Part shown: positions 24,546 to 38,256 of the stretch, piece after piece
How the letters are laid out: each line of letters starts with the position of its first letter
Numbering within the stretch: the first letter of the stretch is position 1
DNA from: Antedon bifida
Taxonomy: Eukaryota; Echinodermata; Crinoidea; Comatulida; Antedonidae
Assembly: GCA_963402885.1 (NCBI GenBank)
Contig: OY727101.1
Span: 16,220,417 to 16,284,416, forward strand
DNA length: 64,000 nucleotides
Reading direction: 5' to 3'
Made by a program: the position numbers and the translations under genes
The notes under the pieces: model-generated
What the model was told of the DNA's origin: nothing
The model's database searches: none
Seen by the model: only the letters and a program-made list of their open reading frames with translations

Positions 24546-26065
24546 ATAATTATAGTCTAGAGATAGATAGACTTACTCGACATGTACAGAACCGATGTCA
24601 CTAACCGTAACGTTTACCTTTTAATATTATATTGTTTAAATTTGATATCTTCCACTACAATTGTAGTTAATTATCGTTGTTAAACTATTTTATTCAATCA
24701 GTACTAAGCATATTATATACGACTTACCTTGAAAACATCAACACGTAATAATGAGCCTATATACATTGTATTTATTGAGAAATTTTACTATTTTTATGTT
24801 GTTATATGCATATACATATATATAATTATATGCAAAACTAAGAATGTAACTTAAGGATGACGTGAGGCTGATATCTTGAAAAATGCATACTGTTAATGTT
24901 AACTATATTACTAAATAATAATATTTATTATTACAAACTAAGTTCAATTATCACTTTTATAAAATGTTTCTAACAAATTATTATGATACTAAAAATATAG
25001 CCCATCTACCATTACAAAAACTACCAATCATATTTTAATTTGTTGCTTATACTTATACCCAATGAAAAGAATAAAATAAAGTAATGTAATTTTGCCTCTA
25101 TTTTCGGTGGTGGCTAAAGCCATGCATTTGACTTTACGATTTAAATTCTGACATATTAAAAAAAAAACAGGAACTCCAAACATATTATTGTTTTAGTCCG
25201 ATAACATAATTGTTAAGCCTATGTGTACACGGTCTCATCCAACTTTACAAAGAATGTAATCGAAACAATGTTTTATTTGTGTATAACTTGGGAATTTTGG
25301 GCCTGAACCGTATGAAATACACTAATAATTATTAACAGAGAAACGGATATTTCATAAGTAAGAACAATCAATAACTAATCTTTGACGCAATGAAGAGTGG
25401 GTTTAATTATCTTTTAAGGAAATAACAAAAGCTTATCATTCTATTGTTAAAGTATTTCGCCTTGTTGCGAAACGGGAAATCTATATAATGTTACCTATTA
25501 TACTAGCCTTCTTAATGTATTATATTACTGTATATCCGGAGAAAATGAGATTTGTATGTTACTTTTCTTCCTTGATTATATTCTATCAACATGCACTGGA
25601 AAATAAATAGGGTACATCGGTGTTCCGGTGATGGTGCTATTCATGGTCAGTAGAAAAAAAACACACCAAAAACACGTAGAATGCATAGACGCGCCAACAT
25701 TTATTACAATTATTACATTATTATTTCTAGTTTGTTTACAAATAAAAATAGATTTATGGTATATTTGAGTGTTTGCCTCCTTTTTGGTTGTGTTTCCCAA
25801 TGACAGAAGTTAAAAAAAAGTTTTTTACTAACTACCAAAGATATAAAATCTTTGCCAACTACTGTACGGTACTCAGCAAAATAAATACACGCGCGTAATA
25901 ATGGAAGAATCCCCACCGGCTTCGCGCGCCCCTTTATGCACATGCCATTTTAAGTACGCGTACTTATATTATGCGCACATCATTACTATGACAACAATGC
26001 TTACGTATGATAATACTAAACAACAAACAACAAAAGAGGAGAAATGAAATAGAAGTTTGTATAAT

Positions 26066-28195
26066 ATGGATCAACTTTGGCGACTTGTAGCAGAATTGTT
26101 CATTGAGAAAGTTGCACCAAATGCAAACCCAGTGAGGAGTTTAGAGCATGACTGTGGGGGTAGGTCTATGCAGACAGGGCCTAGATTTTTAACGTAATGA
26201 AATATAGGCTAATAAATAATATGTTAGGCCTAGGCCTAGGATTAAAGACCAACAAACACTAAAATGGGGTTCACGATGGTTTTCCCAATAGTAGTAGGCC
26301 CTATATGCTTACTTGAGGAATCCATTGCCTATCATTTAAAAAAGGAATTAAGCCTAGGCTTAGAGATAGATATCATATTAATATGAAATTCCATAAATGA
26401 TTAACTTTTATTTTACAGCAACTGACATTACCGCTATTTTAGTTAGGAGCGGTGACTCAGAAGACCCTAGGCCACAGATCAACCCCAACAAGATGCGCGA
26501 AACACACGACAACATCATACGTCACATTAGGCCGGGAAGAATGACATCTTTAGCTAATCGGAGCAAATTTGATTTGTTGAAGAAAATAAAAGATGAGAAG
26601 GCAAACTTCCATTATAGACGATCAAAAACCCAGGGATGTAGCTTCTTTAGAAATAAGGTAATGATGATGGTGGTGATAAAGCTGAAGAAAATTCAATAGT
26701 ACAGTATTTTTTCCCGGGGGTTGTTGACAAAACTACAACAATGATTTTAAACGTTCGACGCGACAACGACGACGATGATTCAGTACTGATAATGTTGAGT
26801 TTTACCGATATGTTCAGTATAATACCGATATGTTGTGATGTGATTCCGGTGGATGGGTCGAATGAATGTTAAAATGCATAAAACAACCGTTCCATATAAT
26901 GATCTATAAAATGTATCTATTAGATTCCAGATTACATGATAAATGTAGAGTTTATAGGCGTGAGGGCAACTAGATTACCACAAAAAATGTTCTACAGACT
27001 ATTAGCGAGTGAACGGATCGATTGTATAACACCCTTCATGACACGATTTAAGTCATTCTATGTCGTAACAAAAGTCTATAAAGCCGAGAAGATACGATTC
27101 GAAATTCTAATTGGAGATAAAACGAAAGTTATTTCGAAAAACGATGTACAACTAGCTTTTGAATACACAAAGGTAAGTTTTTACTAATTATGTAACTATT
27201 TTGGTCGAGCTGTCAAATCCCCTATTTCATCTTTTTTTCAACTTGAAATGGTTTAAAGCATAACAAGAAGTCTATTTGAAATTAGTTGATAGACCAGTTG
27301 ACAAACTGCAGAAAACTAGGCCTAATTCGCAGAAAACCTATAGACAGTAGTCTGCACTTTGGAAAGTTTGCTACTGTAGACCAGTTCAGTAAACTACAGA
27401 AAACACGTTTGTGAGTTTGTAAACACAAACACCTCTCTCCAAACAGCGGAAATTTTTGCAAAAAAAAGTTCGGTAGAGTTTGACATAGAGTGTAGAGGCT
27501 GCACTACACACTTCTCCAAACAGTGGCAAAGTTACAAACAAAAGTTCGTTTGCCAATGTAGACTAGCCCTACAAACAGAATGTGTCGTACAATTTTCTTT
27601 TCCATTTAACGGAAAAATTGAAGAATTGAAATTTAAAACCGCTTTCAAAGTGAACACTTCTGTTAATCTATTTCAGGTCAACATAACGCCACAGCGAAAA
27701 CTTGAGGTTTTAAAAGAAGAGGAGAGGGAGGGGAACACACAAGGGCAACTATTCCTGGAGACAATGCGGAAAGAAGGAAAACTTGCAAAATTCTTTAAGG
27801 CAACACACAAAGAAATTGTTGAGACGCTTCAATCTGCATTTGATGAGATTGAAAAGAAAAGTGATTTGGGAGGGGTAAGTATACTGTACTGAAGCTTTTT
27901 TCACTACCATATTATTTGGGCACACTTTTTTGTCAAACTAGTTTGATAGTGTAGACAGAGCTTAAAGCGCAGTTTTAGGTGAGGATATGTATTAGTATTA
28001 GGGAGCTTTCGATTTTCGACGGCATTGACCTACACATTATTATGTCATTGATCACCTGGAGAGTGAGGAATATGTCCCAATATTGACGGGCGTGGAGAAC
28101 TTGGCGAAATAGAAACGGCCTACTGAAAGATTTATTTTCTTTTTTTTAAACAGCTCCTGCAAACACCGCTCTTCGAAGTCGAATGTTTCCAATGA
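26066..28195 (+). CDS. Unrecognised 273-residue protein, five exons
   Basis: Exons: 26066-26159, 26419-26657, 26924-27172, 27677-27874, 28154-28195 (stop TGA). All borders are GT-AG and the phases agree, so this is a real spliced gene and not a chain of chance frames. It starts MDQLWRLVAELFIEKVAP and ends LLQTPLFEVECFQ. The middle (exons 2-3) is basic and mixed, with IRHIRPGRMTSLANRSKF and RRSKTQGCSFFRNK. Exon 4 is strongly charged and probably helical or coiled coil (LKEEEREG, HKEIVETLQSAFDEIEKK). No signal peptide, membrane span, Cys/His cluster or enzyme motif is visible. I do not recognise the family. A poly(A) signal AATAAA follows at 28261. The 5' border is the first ATG after a CG-rich stretch. 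Confidence 0.78.
27275..27570. repeat. Diverged repeat related to the 39 kb tandem repeat
   Basis: Contains CCAGTTGACAAACTGCAGAA, TGTAGACCAGTTCAGTAAAC and several TTTGCAAA/AGTTTG blocks, the same vocabulary as 39001-39720 and 32520-32745. It lies in an intron. Confidence 0.55.
27898..27966. mobile_element. MITE family A, half copy
   Basis: Carries the right half: CACTACCATATTATTTGGGC then AACTAGTTTGATAGTGTAG and ACAGAGCTTAA. It lies directly after the exon ending at 27874. Confidence 0.85.
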
Positions 28196-28260
28196 ATATA
28201 CTTATTATTAGGCCTACCTATTACGTATACACCAGAATATTGACCTACACGTCTAAACAA

Positions 28261-28266
28261 AATAAA
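28261..28266 (+). terminator. Possible poly(A) signal of the 273-residue gene
   Basis: AATAAA 66 bp after the TGA stop, a usual distance. From here to 29168 I see no gene; the next promoter is presumably in this stretch (GC-richer at 28625-28745). Confidence 0.5.
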
Positions 28267-29168
28267 GGATAATCAATTAAAATGAATTATTTATGCATGT
28301 GTTCTTTGTAAAGTGTTTATATCATGGAGGATTAACTTAAAAATACTGTTGAGAAAATATCAATAACTGCGTTTCTAAAAATTAATTATTTGTATAAAAT
28401 GGTATTTCACGAGAGGTCCTTGAATGAATTTTAAAATCTTTCCTTTACATATAAAGGGATATTTATAATAATAATGTTAATTATTATTATTATTTTTCCT
28501 TCCTGCTTACATTCAAAATGCTGTACGTATAGTTTGAGTGGACTAGGACATTCAACTAAAAATGATATAATGATGAATCTTAAATAATGGATAACGGATT
28601 CATTTCCAGGACTAATTTTAGTAGCAAGCTCGCGTGCGCATATTTAAGTGCGAGTATTTCTTCTAAGTCTCCGGGGGTAGTTTACGAGATATTTTCTATA
28701 TTTACAATGAAAATCAATCCGTGAATCGCATAGGCTCTGCGTGGATCAGGAGATACGTAATAATAAGAACAAAAGGATTCACCCATTGTTTGTCAATAAG
28801 AGGATTAACATCTCACCATTGTCAACAATCACACTGTCATTGTATCTAAGCAACTGCAAAGTATGTTCTATATTTAATTATACGAGACTTAAAAAACAAC
28901 AAAGTCAGTTCATATGCAGTAGTCGTCAACTACAGTACAAGGGAATAGCAGAATATTATTTCCTCTTTTCCAGTAAATACAACTTTTTTAATTAGGAGAA
29001 AACTCTCTGCAGAGAGGAAAGCGGATTGTCCTATATAGATTTCAGAAGAGGATAACTTAAAGTTGGAATTTAGCGTATAACAGGAGTTTGATGTGATTTG
29101 TAAATAACAAATCACCAAATCTATCGGTTTACGGAATATTTGGATTTGTTGTTTTGGAAATAACCATA

Positions 29169-32100
29169 ATGATGACAACAAGTAAATTTACCGGTGGCAT
29201 AGAAAGAAGACGAGAGGAGATGTATGGTGATACAAAATTCGATCGTTTAAACGAAATGAAACACTGTTTAACGACTGACAATGTATCCAAGATCCACAAA
29301 GAAGGAAGTACAAGTAGATGGGAAAGCACAACAAAAACCACGTACAACGTAAGTTAACAAAAGTGTCTATTTTCCTTTAAGATCCTTTAAGATAGTCTGG
29401 TAACGGAACCATTGCGTAGCCTACATAAATATATCGTTTACATTACAAACAAGTCATATGTAGGCCTATATAGTTTACTAAGCAAAACATGAACATTGAA
29501 AAAGTGAAATATAGTGATTGTACATCTTTATTTCCCATAGGGTCGGCAACCAGCAGAATTTGGAGTTCCCATTGACAGCAGCTTTCAGGTACGATAATGA
29601 AACGAATTTCAAAACATTACAGCCCTAAGAAAAATAAATACATTTTTTTGTTCAATAAAAAGGCTTTTTACAACAACAGTCATCGTACCAAGAAAACCCA
29701 AAGAATGTTACGCTGTCTACACTATCAAACTAGTTGACAAAAAAGCGTGATGTGCCCAAATATGGTAGCAATATGACGTCATTGTGTCTATGGGCACATC
29801 GTATTTTGTTCACATAAAGTTTGATAATGTAGATAGCGCTTTAGAATAGAAGAAAAATAAATTACGGTATACGCTACTCATTTCACATATTTATCTAATG
29901 ATAATAATTCTTTTTATTTTTCATATTATTCAACTATTTGGATACAGAAAGAACGTCAGGTACGTATCAATTGATAATGTACAGTTTATTTATTTTGTTC
30001 ATAATTACCATTTGCTTTCATTTATTCAGACTTCTTCTGTATAACAGATTTTGTATTTTGCTTTTATAGAGAGAAAGCCATTTTACGATGCGAGCCGATG
30101 GGTCTAAAATTGATGAAGCAATATACAAGTCGTCAATCGCTATGAAAGATTATAATAAGAAAAACACCGAGATTGTAAGTTTGAAACACTATTTAAATTT
30201 GATAAAACTACAAAAATAACAATTTACAAATTCAGCAACAAACACAATTCATGCTAAAACCATGGAGAATTCTAACTAATTTCCAATGAGAAAAAAAATG
30301 AACAAAGCAAAAACAATAACGACTAGAGAATAACTGGTAACTTTCCCGACTAAAACACTGTATAGTATAGTATATCTTTGAACGTTTGCAAAACGTCGTA
30401 GTAAGACCATACTTTGTATTTCCAGGAAAGAGTGACATTTCGGTATCATACTTTTTATGGTATTTCATACTTTTCGATTAATTGAATTAACAAAAAAAAA
30501 AAAATCACTCCTGTTTGTAGACAATATAACTGTTTTTAACACTGTTTTACTTTTAAAATTATAGACGGCTACACTAAAACCAGATAGGACAATTAACTTA
30601 GCCGACATGCAGCCTCGCTATTGGAAAGACAATCGTTTTGGAAGTTCTTTGTACAGGACAGACTTCAGTGATATGGTAGGCCTTACGTTCAGTGTTTCCA
30701 GGCCATTTCATAAAGTAAAAAAATAATTACCTCCGCCAATGAGTTTTAGTTTGTGTTATGTTAGTTTTGCTAAATGTTAAAGTTATGTATATGTTGTGGA
30801 GAATGATGAGAACGATTAGGTGGTGATTGGATACTGAGCATAATACTACAATTCAATTCAGGAAACAAAATAAAGGCAGGCAGCATTGCCTGGAACGAAG
30901 AAAAAATCACCTTTATTTAACCACCGAGGCCTAGATCAACATACGGTTGTTCTTTCAAGTCTATTCCGCATCCAAATTCGAATAAAAAACAATAAAAACA
31001 CAATACAATGCACAATTCGTAACATTACACTAAGTCACTTAATCCGTAAAAGTACTACTGCTTAAGTTAGCCTAAATTGATCATTTCTAGGCTAATGAAG
31101 GATCACAGACACAAGAAATGAAAGACTTGAAAGAGAAACAAAATGAACTGAGAAGACATAACATAAAAGATGTGAGGAAAAGTCATTTCAGTCTTGGAAA
31201 TGACCAATCAAAGTAAGACATAGCTTTTCTTTACTTGAAACAAATTACAACAAAATTCATTACCTTTACTTATCTAAGTGGCGAGGCGATTATAACAGTT
31301 TACCAACATTTTCTTTTAAGATTTAATTCGGAGACTTGCGATTCATATTTTAATACCAAGCCCGATACAAACACTGGCGAGCAGGAGGACACTCCGGCAA
31401 TGTTCACCAAGAAAATGGTTGAAGATGAGCAGAATTCAGCAGTTTTCAGACATGGGGACTACAATGTTTCAAGTAAGTTAGGCCTACTTTTTAAATTAAA
31501 ATCGTAGTTGCAAGTACAACTCAAATCAAGTATACAAAAGTAGCACACGTGAATATTCTTATTGATAAATTCATTACTACTGAATTGGACACATAATGGA
31601 AACTACCGCAAATGCTTCACAGTATTATTGGTCTGTGCATCGATTGTAAAAACGTCACTGATAATTTTCTTCATAAACCTTCAGATATTTTACCCAGTAT
31701 TTCAACATTTAACCGTGACTATAACGCAACTATTAAACCGTTAAAGGCGGCCGGATTTATAGAAGTAACCAAGTCAAAGAAAGGTCGATTTTTGGACAGA
31801 GCTCCACGGCAAGAAAGGTATACATTTCTTATTGTTAAAACGATGCCGATGCATCTGTAATCAACAAAATGAACATTCTTTTATAGTGTAGCGTAATGAC
31901 TATGCATCTAAACTGAACTGCGCATGATCGTAGTACGACATAAACATAGATATAAAAGAACGTCATAACATGCCAATATTGCGATTTTATGTTGGTATTC
32001 TGTTTGATTATGTATAATATATAGAAATGAAGTTTTCCTCGTATACAACCAAGATAGCGGTTCTTCAGCTTCTAAGCCGAGCAGGACGCAACGAGAAGAA

Positions 32101-35100
32101 GTTTGCTCGACACTAAAACAGATATGCATGCAGTACGATCTAAATAAGTAAGTCTGACGTATGTTGACGTCATAAAAATGGCATTAGTTAACTTTTCACA
32201 AAACATGAGTATCAAATAACGAACCAGAGGAGATTACATGGGAAATAAAACTATTACATATTATTTTCATTAGGAATGGTTACATAAGTAAAGATGCCTT
32301 AACCAGAGCATGTAATTGCCTCTTGGATCCTATACCACAAAACGATTTCGACGACATACTGAGAGTGAGCAAACGAGGCATGTCGGGCACTATTGAATAC
32401 AGCGATTTCATAAAGCAATACTTAGGTATAGGTATAGCCATATTTTTTATACACTATAAAATCCATTTCCATTCCTTCTCTAATTCTACGTGCTCTTCAT
32501 GATACCAACTATCTCTAGCACCAGTTGACATCTTCGGCAAACTGCAGAAACCTAGTTTATAGAACTTTGGCCAACTGACTAGTTTGCTGAAACTTTTGAA
32601 CTCCGCGAATCAAATCTTTGTGATTCTGTAGGCGGACAAAATGACAGGCTCCAGTAACAGAGAGTAGTAGTTTTAAATAAACTTCTCTAAATAAAAATAG
32701 TGGCAAACTCTGTTTGCAAACAAATGGTTGGTAACGTGTTCTAGGTTAAATTACACCTGGAAGATTCAAAATTGTATTTCTCACCAGATAATATGACATA
32801 ACTCTAACTTTCAATGTGAAGTTATAGTCTGTGATAGACCTTCTTTACGAGAGTAATCTTACTCTATTTTGTTGTGTTAATAAATGACATAAATATTATT
32901 TTTAGATCATGATTATAAGCCTAATCTCGACGAAGGGATAGTGGTGACTGCACAAGATCCTAAAGAGAGTTTTAATTTTGATGACATTCCTGGTTTAGAG
33001 TCTACAGACGGAAATAAATCTACATCCTGGCCACCGAAGACTACACAGGGAAATCCCTTATTAGTTACGTCAGAACTAGGCAAAGATTATCAAACGACAG
33101 CTCATTTTAAGGTAGATTGAATGCTTTGTGTCTTTTATACTGTATTACGGTATGCATAATAAAGATGAAACTGAAAAACCAAACTCTGAACCAACCCTAA
33201 CAAAAACAAAATCAAACAGTATAATCGGCAAATTTAGTACACGTATAGCACATCCACTTTCCTATATCTTTTTTGATTCCTTTTAATTTTAGTGTAACTT
33301 GTTTTTTTCATTGCAAATGTTATGTGTGCGTGTGTATGTGCAGAGAAACAATAACAACAAACAAACTTTTTTTTTGGTCAGTTTGGACATGATGGAGAAA
33401 ATCCTGCTTCTATTTACCACAAAGATTTTGACATGAAAGGATATAAAACTGACCAAGAACTTGCAAAACCACCAATATCATCAGAGGTTAGTACACAGGG
33501 AATTAAATGCTTACAGTGGTGAGCAATTATTATGAAACGAATTGTAGAATACAATAATTATTCTGAAGTTCATAGCAACTAAACTGTTAACTCAATAATA
33601 CAATTGACTATGGTGAAACTTTTCCACAAAATACTACTGTGTAGTGAACTTAATTCTCCATTAATACAGGTTGTTTCAATTATTTAATTTTTACCATTTA
33701 TCAGGTTATGCACAAGAGTGAAAACCCGGAATTTGGAAAAAGTACAAAACAAACGGATTATATCACCTTTAGGAAAGAAACGGTAAGAAAGAAAAATTGA
33801 AAGAATTAGGTCTACCTTTTGTCATGTGAGGTTTATTATTGAAGCAAACAATATGTATATACACTTAGAGTGTAATAATTTATCTGTACATCCTCTTGGC
33901 ATTGTACTTCTGAAACGTATGATTGCAATAGCACAATGTACATTATCATGTTTAAACATTATTTTATATCCGTATGTTCAACAATCATATTTTATTTACA
34001 TTATCTTTTATAAGCAGATGAATGGGAATGATGAAATGGCTAAGAAAAATAAATCACGTCATTCTAAAAATAGTGTCCATTTGGCCCGTGATGAACAGAA
34101 TCACATTGAAGATCGACAAACATCTGGTACGTCAGACAAAATAATAAATATTAATGTTGATACAGTAATAATGTTAGCGCCGTTTAAATTTTTTTTAATG
34201 TATTATTATTAGCCTATATAATTATTAAAATGTGGACTGTACTGCATATTGCGTACTTTTACCGTTTTAAAAACGTTATCATCGAACTATTCGATGTTTG
34301 TCTTTATCGTTAGAATTTTCTTTCTTTTTTTTACAATCATTATTTAAATTGTCAGATTTAGGCTAATTAATTAGCGCTTGTGTGAGCATGCGCATATACA
34401 TAGCAACAATTGATGTTTATCACTAATATTTTTTCAATTTCAGTTGCCAGATCAAGTTTTATAAAACACCCGAATGCAGTAACACAGATGCCAATAACTG
34501 CACAACTTCCAAAATATCGATACCTAGACACGGCGGCCTTGCCATACTCATTCAAGACGCCCAGATCAGAGGCTAAAGAGGCATTCAGTAACCTAACATC
34601 ACCGGAACAAACCATCACAAACCTTTCCAAAGGCAAGCTAAAGAATAATGCTAGAATAAAAGACCAGAGGAAAGTTCATTTTCAGTTAGGTTCCGATGAA
34701 TCATCAGCAGTTTCAGAATCTCATGGTGAGTTCATAAGATGTCGATCTGTGGGAGACGAAGTGCCGAGTGCTGGTAAAAAGAACATGCACGATCCAAGGT
34801 TTAGCCACATCACAGCAAGGTATGTGATATTAGGCAAATTCAAATCAATACAATTAATTTCGACTCGCCATTACACATGTAAGTAACAACAAATATCTAG
34901 TTCAATCATCATCATCTGTCAGATCAACATTTCTTCCACATCAAATACAAAATATCTTCAAGATTAAAAATAATAAGTAGCAAAAGCGATTTCAGAGATG
35001 ATAAGGCATAAAAATAAGAAAAACAATGAAAAATTGTAATATGAAGGAAGAGGGCAATACTCAAAGAGTAACGCCAGATGAAAAACAAACATTCTATTAA

Positions 35101-38100
35101 TCAAATGACCTTGTGGCGAGCTAACCCTAACCTTATAGACTAAAGCGTTCAAAATATCGTTTTGAAGTCCCAAAATAAAAACGAAATAAAAAATAAACAT
35201 AAACAAGGCCATATACATGGCTGCAGCCGCGTGCTCACGTTAGTGTTTACCGATCTACCAACCGACCGAAATAGTGAGATGTAGAGTTGCACGCAACTAA
35301 ACATATGTAAACAATTGATGAATATGTCAAACATTACACAAATCAAATATTAAAAGAATATGACGACATGATAAACCATGACCCAAATATGGCTATTACG
35401 CAATAGGCCTATTCAGGTAGTCACTCGGATATCCGGGTCATACAGTGTCATTCAGTACCTTTCCCTTTCACCGCAATTGTAAGGATACAAGTTTAATGAC
35501 ACCTGTATTATCTACTTCTAAACTGTTATGGAAGCGATAGTATCATATACGCCGTAGTTCAAACACTTTGTAACAGGGTACTGAACGTGATTTCCGGGAC
35601 CCAAAAAAGAGATGACCCATGAATAGTTAATTTGCCATAGTGTTTAATACTGTATGTATACTTTGTTCAATATATTGCCCTCGTTCCTTCACGGGAAATG
35701 GTCCACCTAATAGAGATGTTCCAAAAAAAGGTTTTCAAGGAACGAGGTAGGCCTACGGGCAATAACAGTGTGTAACCAAAGAGTTGAATTTCCTGATGTA
35801 ACTGTCATTTTATTTAACCACTTGCATTTTGGGCATACATTTGTGCCTGAGAATTATAGTGTGATTACATGGAGGTCTACGTGATATTATTCACATTAAA
35901 CTTGTAAATGTGATACTCTTCATCCTTTTAATAGGGCCGAAAACGTGCGAAAGGTACATAAATTTAAATCATAACATTTATCCGACACAACTCACGTACA
36001 CAAGCGCGCTGCGACATCACATGCTAATACCTGATTGTTGAACTTAAGCTTAAGAGCTTAATAAAAAGCATAATAAAAAATAATAATTATAATCCAAATT
36101 TGTTCAATAAAAGAGGGCGATCTTCTCTGAATTGTAGAGCCTCGGTATTTTCTAATAACTTGTTACAAGTATTTAGTTTTTTTGTAGTTTAAAAAAATCT
36201 TATTACTTTAAAGCAAAAATACACAAGACTTGCAAAAGAACCCGATGTCGTGGAATACTTTCGATACGTTAAGGATGAACAAGAAAGGCTACTTCAATGG
36301 GTATGTACAGATTAAATTAGATTAAAGCTACGTTCACACAGAGCCCGAATTAATACGGGGTTCATGTTGTCCTCACATTGGAAGTCGAGCTATACCATAT
36401 ATAGGATGACGGATACTTGCATACAGCAACATAAAGATATCAGGCAATGCCCTATCATTTACATCACAGTAAATAATTAGTATTTAATGTTTGATTTTAC
36501 ATTTTCAATAAGTACGGTGAATTGGTAAACTATATTTATGGTGTGTTCATACAGGCAATCAAGCTCAGTGACTCATCTACATCTGAGTCTTCAACGAGCA
36601 TTCTCAGAGTTAGATCCAGATGGCACAGGCAAGATAACCAAGGAACAGATGAAAGTTATCTGTCGTAAATACAAACTAAACATCAGTCAAATTTCAATAG
36701 AAGCGTTACTCAGAAAGTAAGTACCGTATAGATTCGATCATATAGAGAACAGTCTCTGATACAGTATCTGTCAAATAGTGTAGTCTGCAAGGTGAATGGC
36801 AACAGCGATCGGTGCAAACACTATAAAAAGTGGCATTATTACAACGAATGCAATTGCAGATGCTTGCCCTAAACTGTAATTGTACAGTACTTTATACCAA
36901 GAACACTTGCAAAAAAATAATAATCATACATCCGGAGGTTTCACTTAATATAACAAATTGTAACATAAACAACTCTATTTGTTAGATGTGACCGTTATGA
37001 GGATGGCAACGTAAACTACCAGGTGTTCCTGAAAAACTTGACTCCTCAACAAGTGCCAGAAGGTGTGTCGGCTGCACATTCAGATTCTACGATGTCAAAT
37101 GATTACAGACCATTGCAACAAAGAAGGTAAGCATAAAAACTATTACCGTAAATCTTCTAATAGTAACCCACACTCTAATAGTAACCCCCTACTAATAGTA
37201 ACCCATCTTATAAGTCAATCTATAATAATAACCCACTACTCCAATAGTAACCCATGGGGGTTACTATTAGAGTCACAAAAACTATTGACAAAATGATTGG
37301 TCGTTTATGATGCAGCCGAATTTTGAAAATAAGGAGTCTTGATCTCGGGAGTGGGGAAGATTGAGTGTTTTTGAGTTTATAAAATAAAGTTAGAGTTCAA
37401 CCAAATTTGTTTATTCGTACTGTTTTATTATTTTGCTATGAGTTGCTGACCGAACAAATTGGGGGTGGGCTACTATTTTCAGGTGCCTAATTTAAGATTA
37501 GTAATAGTAACCCACTACTATAGTAACCCCCCTTCTAATAGTAACCCACCCTAAAAAACAATCAAAAAATAATAACCCAGGGTTACAATTAAAAGATTTA
37601 CGGTACCACTCTCTAGTAACAAAGAACCCGTTCTGGCTCAGTTATTTACCCGGGTAATTTGGTTCCTCACACCAAAAAACAGAACTTAAATAGTGAATAC
37701 TGATAACTCAAACGACCTCAAGACGACACGTCATTATCATTATTTATTAGCCTATTTTGAAATACTGTAGAACTTCTCCTTTGGGATACCCCTATTAAGG
37801 GAACACTTTCCGAGGGTGATATATGTTTTGAAACTACGGCCAATGACACCCGTATTAGTATTAAAGGTACACTTTGTTGGCTCCCGAAGGATAAGAGTTT
37901 TACATTACTAAATTGAATCTCTCTTCTTTGTTGCAGTTTTACTGATGCCCAACTTCGAACCATCAGTCACATGAACAAGAAGCCGATACTTCCACAATCA
38001 TCACACTTATTCCACATGGACGAAAACAGAGGTAAGCGCACACTTTAAATCCAAGCTCATTAAAAATAGGCCAAATACTATTACAAATCTAACCCGACTT

Positions 38101-38256
38101 GAATACAAGAAATAAGACGATAAGATGTTTCTGCCAATATCCACTTATCATCATCTGTTTTTATCTCTAGGTAACAACTTTATTTCCACAATGAGTCAAG
38201 ACTTTCTTCAACCAGAGATTCAACCGAGAACATGGATACCAAGTGATGCATGTTGA
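29169..38256 (+). CDS. Large protein with degenerate EF-hands, 20 exons
   Basis: Exons: 29169-29348, 29541-29588, 29948-29959, 30070-30174, 30565-30675, 31091-31212, 31321-31472, 31685-31817, 32025-32147, 32274-32425, 32906-33111, 33382-33486, 33705-33782, 34018-34126, 34444-34819, 36214-36300, 36555-36716, 36986-37126, 37937-38031, 38171-38256 (TGA). Every phase fits; the product is 860 residues. The N-terminal two thirds are hydrophilic and low in hydrophobic runs. EF-hand-like loops: DLNKNGYISKDA (326-337), RMNKKGYFNG (691-700), DPDGTGKITKEQ (720-731) and DRYEDGNVNYQV (756-767). None has Glu at loop position 12, so calcium binding may be weak. No signal or membrane segment is visible, so it is probably cytosolic. 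It loosely recalls uncharacterised vertebrate EF-hand proteins of the C1orf87 type; that is a guess. Start: first of two adjacent ATGs, upstream of which I find no in-frame exon. Confidence 0.85.
29709..29845. mobile_element. MITE family A, complete copy
   Basis: Termini CTGTCTACACTATCAAACTA and AAGTTTGATAATGTAGATAG; core TGTGCCCAAATATGGTAGCA and CTATGGGCACATC. In intron 2 of the EF-hand gene. Confidence 0.87.
32520..32745. repeat. Diverged repeat of the AGTTTGC family
   Basis: ACCAGTTGACATCTTCGGCA, AACTGCAGAAAC and GGCAAACTCTGTTTGCAAAC recall the tandem array at 39001-39720. In the intron before the exon at 32906. Confidence 0.5.
37144..37605. mobile_element. 462-bp MITE with 13-bp perfect terminal repeats
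   Basis: The left end TACCGTAAATCTT and right end AAGATTTACGGTA are perfect inverted repeats. With one mismatch step the match extends to 26 bp (24 of 26). Subterminal CTAATAGTAACCC units recur many times, in both orientations (GGGGGTTACTATTAGAG at about 37255). No ORF. Complete and intronic in the EF-hand gene. Confidence 0.9.

Larger units (their letters stand above)
22386..26065. other. Gene-free stretch between TRAF-like gene and next gene
   Basis: The 3' UTR of the TRAF-like gene occupies the start; AATAAA at 22704-22709 is a possible poly(A) signal. I see no coding exon beyond. A foldback lies at 23025-23098 and a 279-bp tandem duplication at 24009-24545. From about 25880 to 26050 the sequence becomes richer in CG dinucleotides and GCGCGC, which fits the promoter of the gene starting at 26066. 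Confidence 0.55.

Noticed and set aside
28741..28995. 84-codon plus-strand open frame as a first exon of the EF-hand gene
   Set aside because: No donor fits a join to 29169 or 29541 in phase, and the composition is that of AT-rich non-coding DNA.
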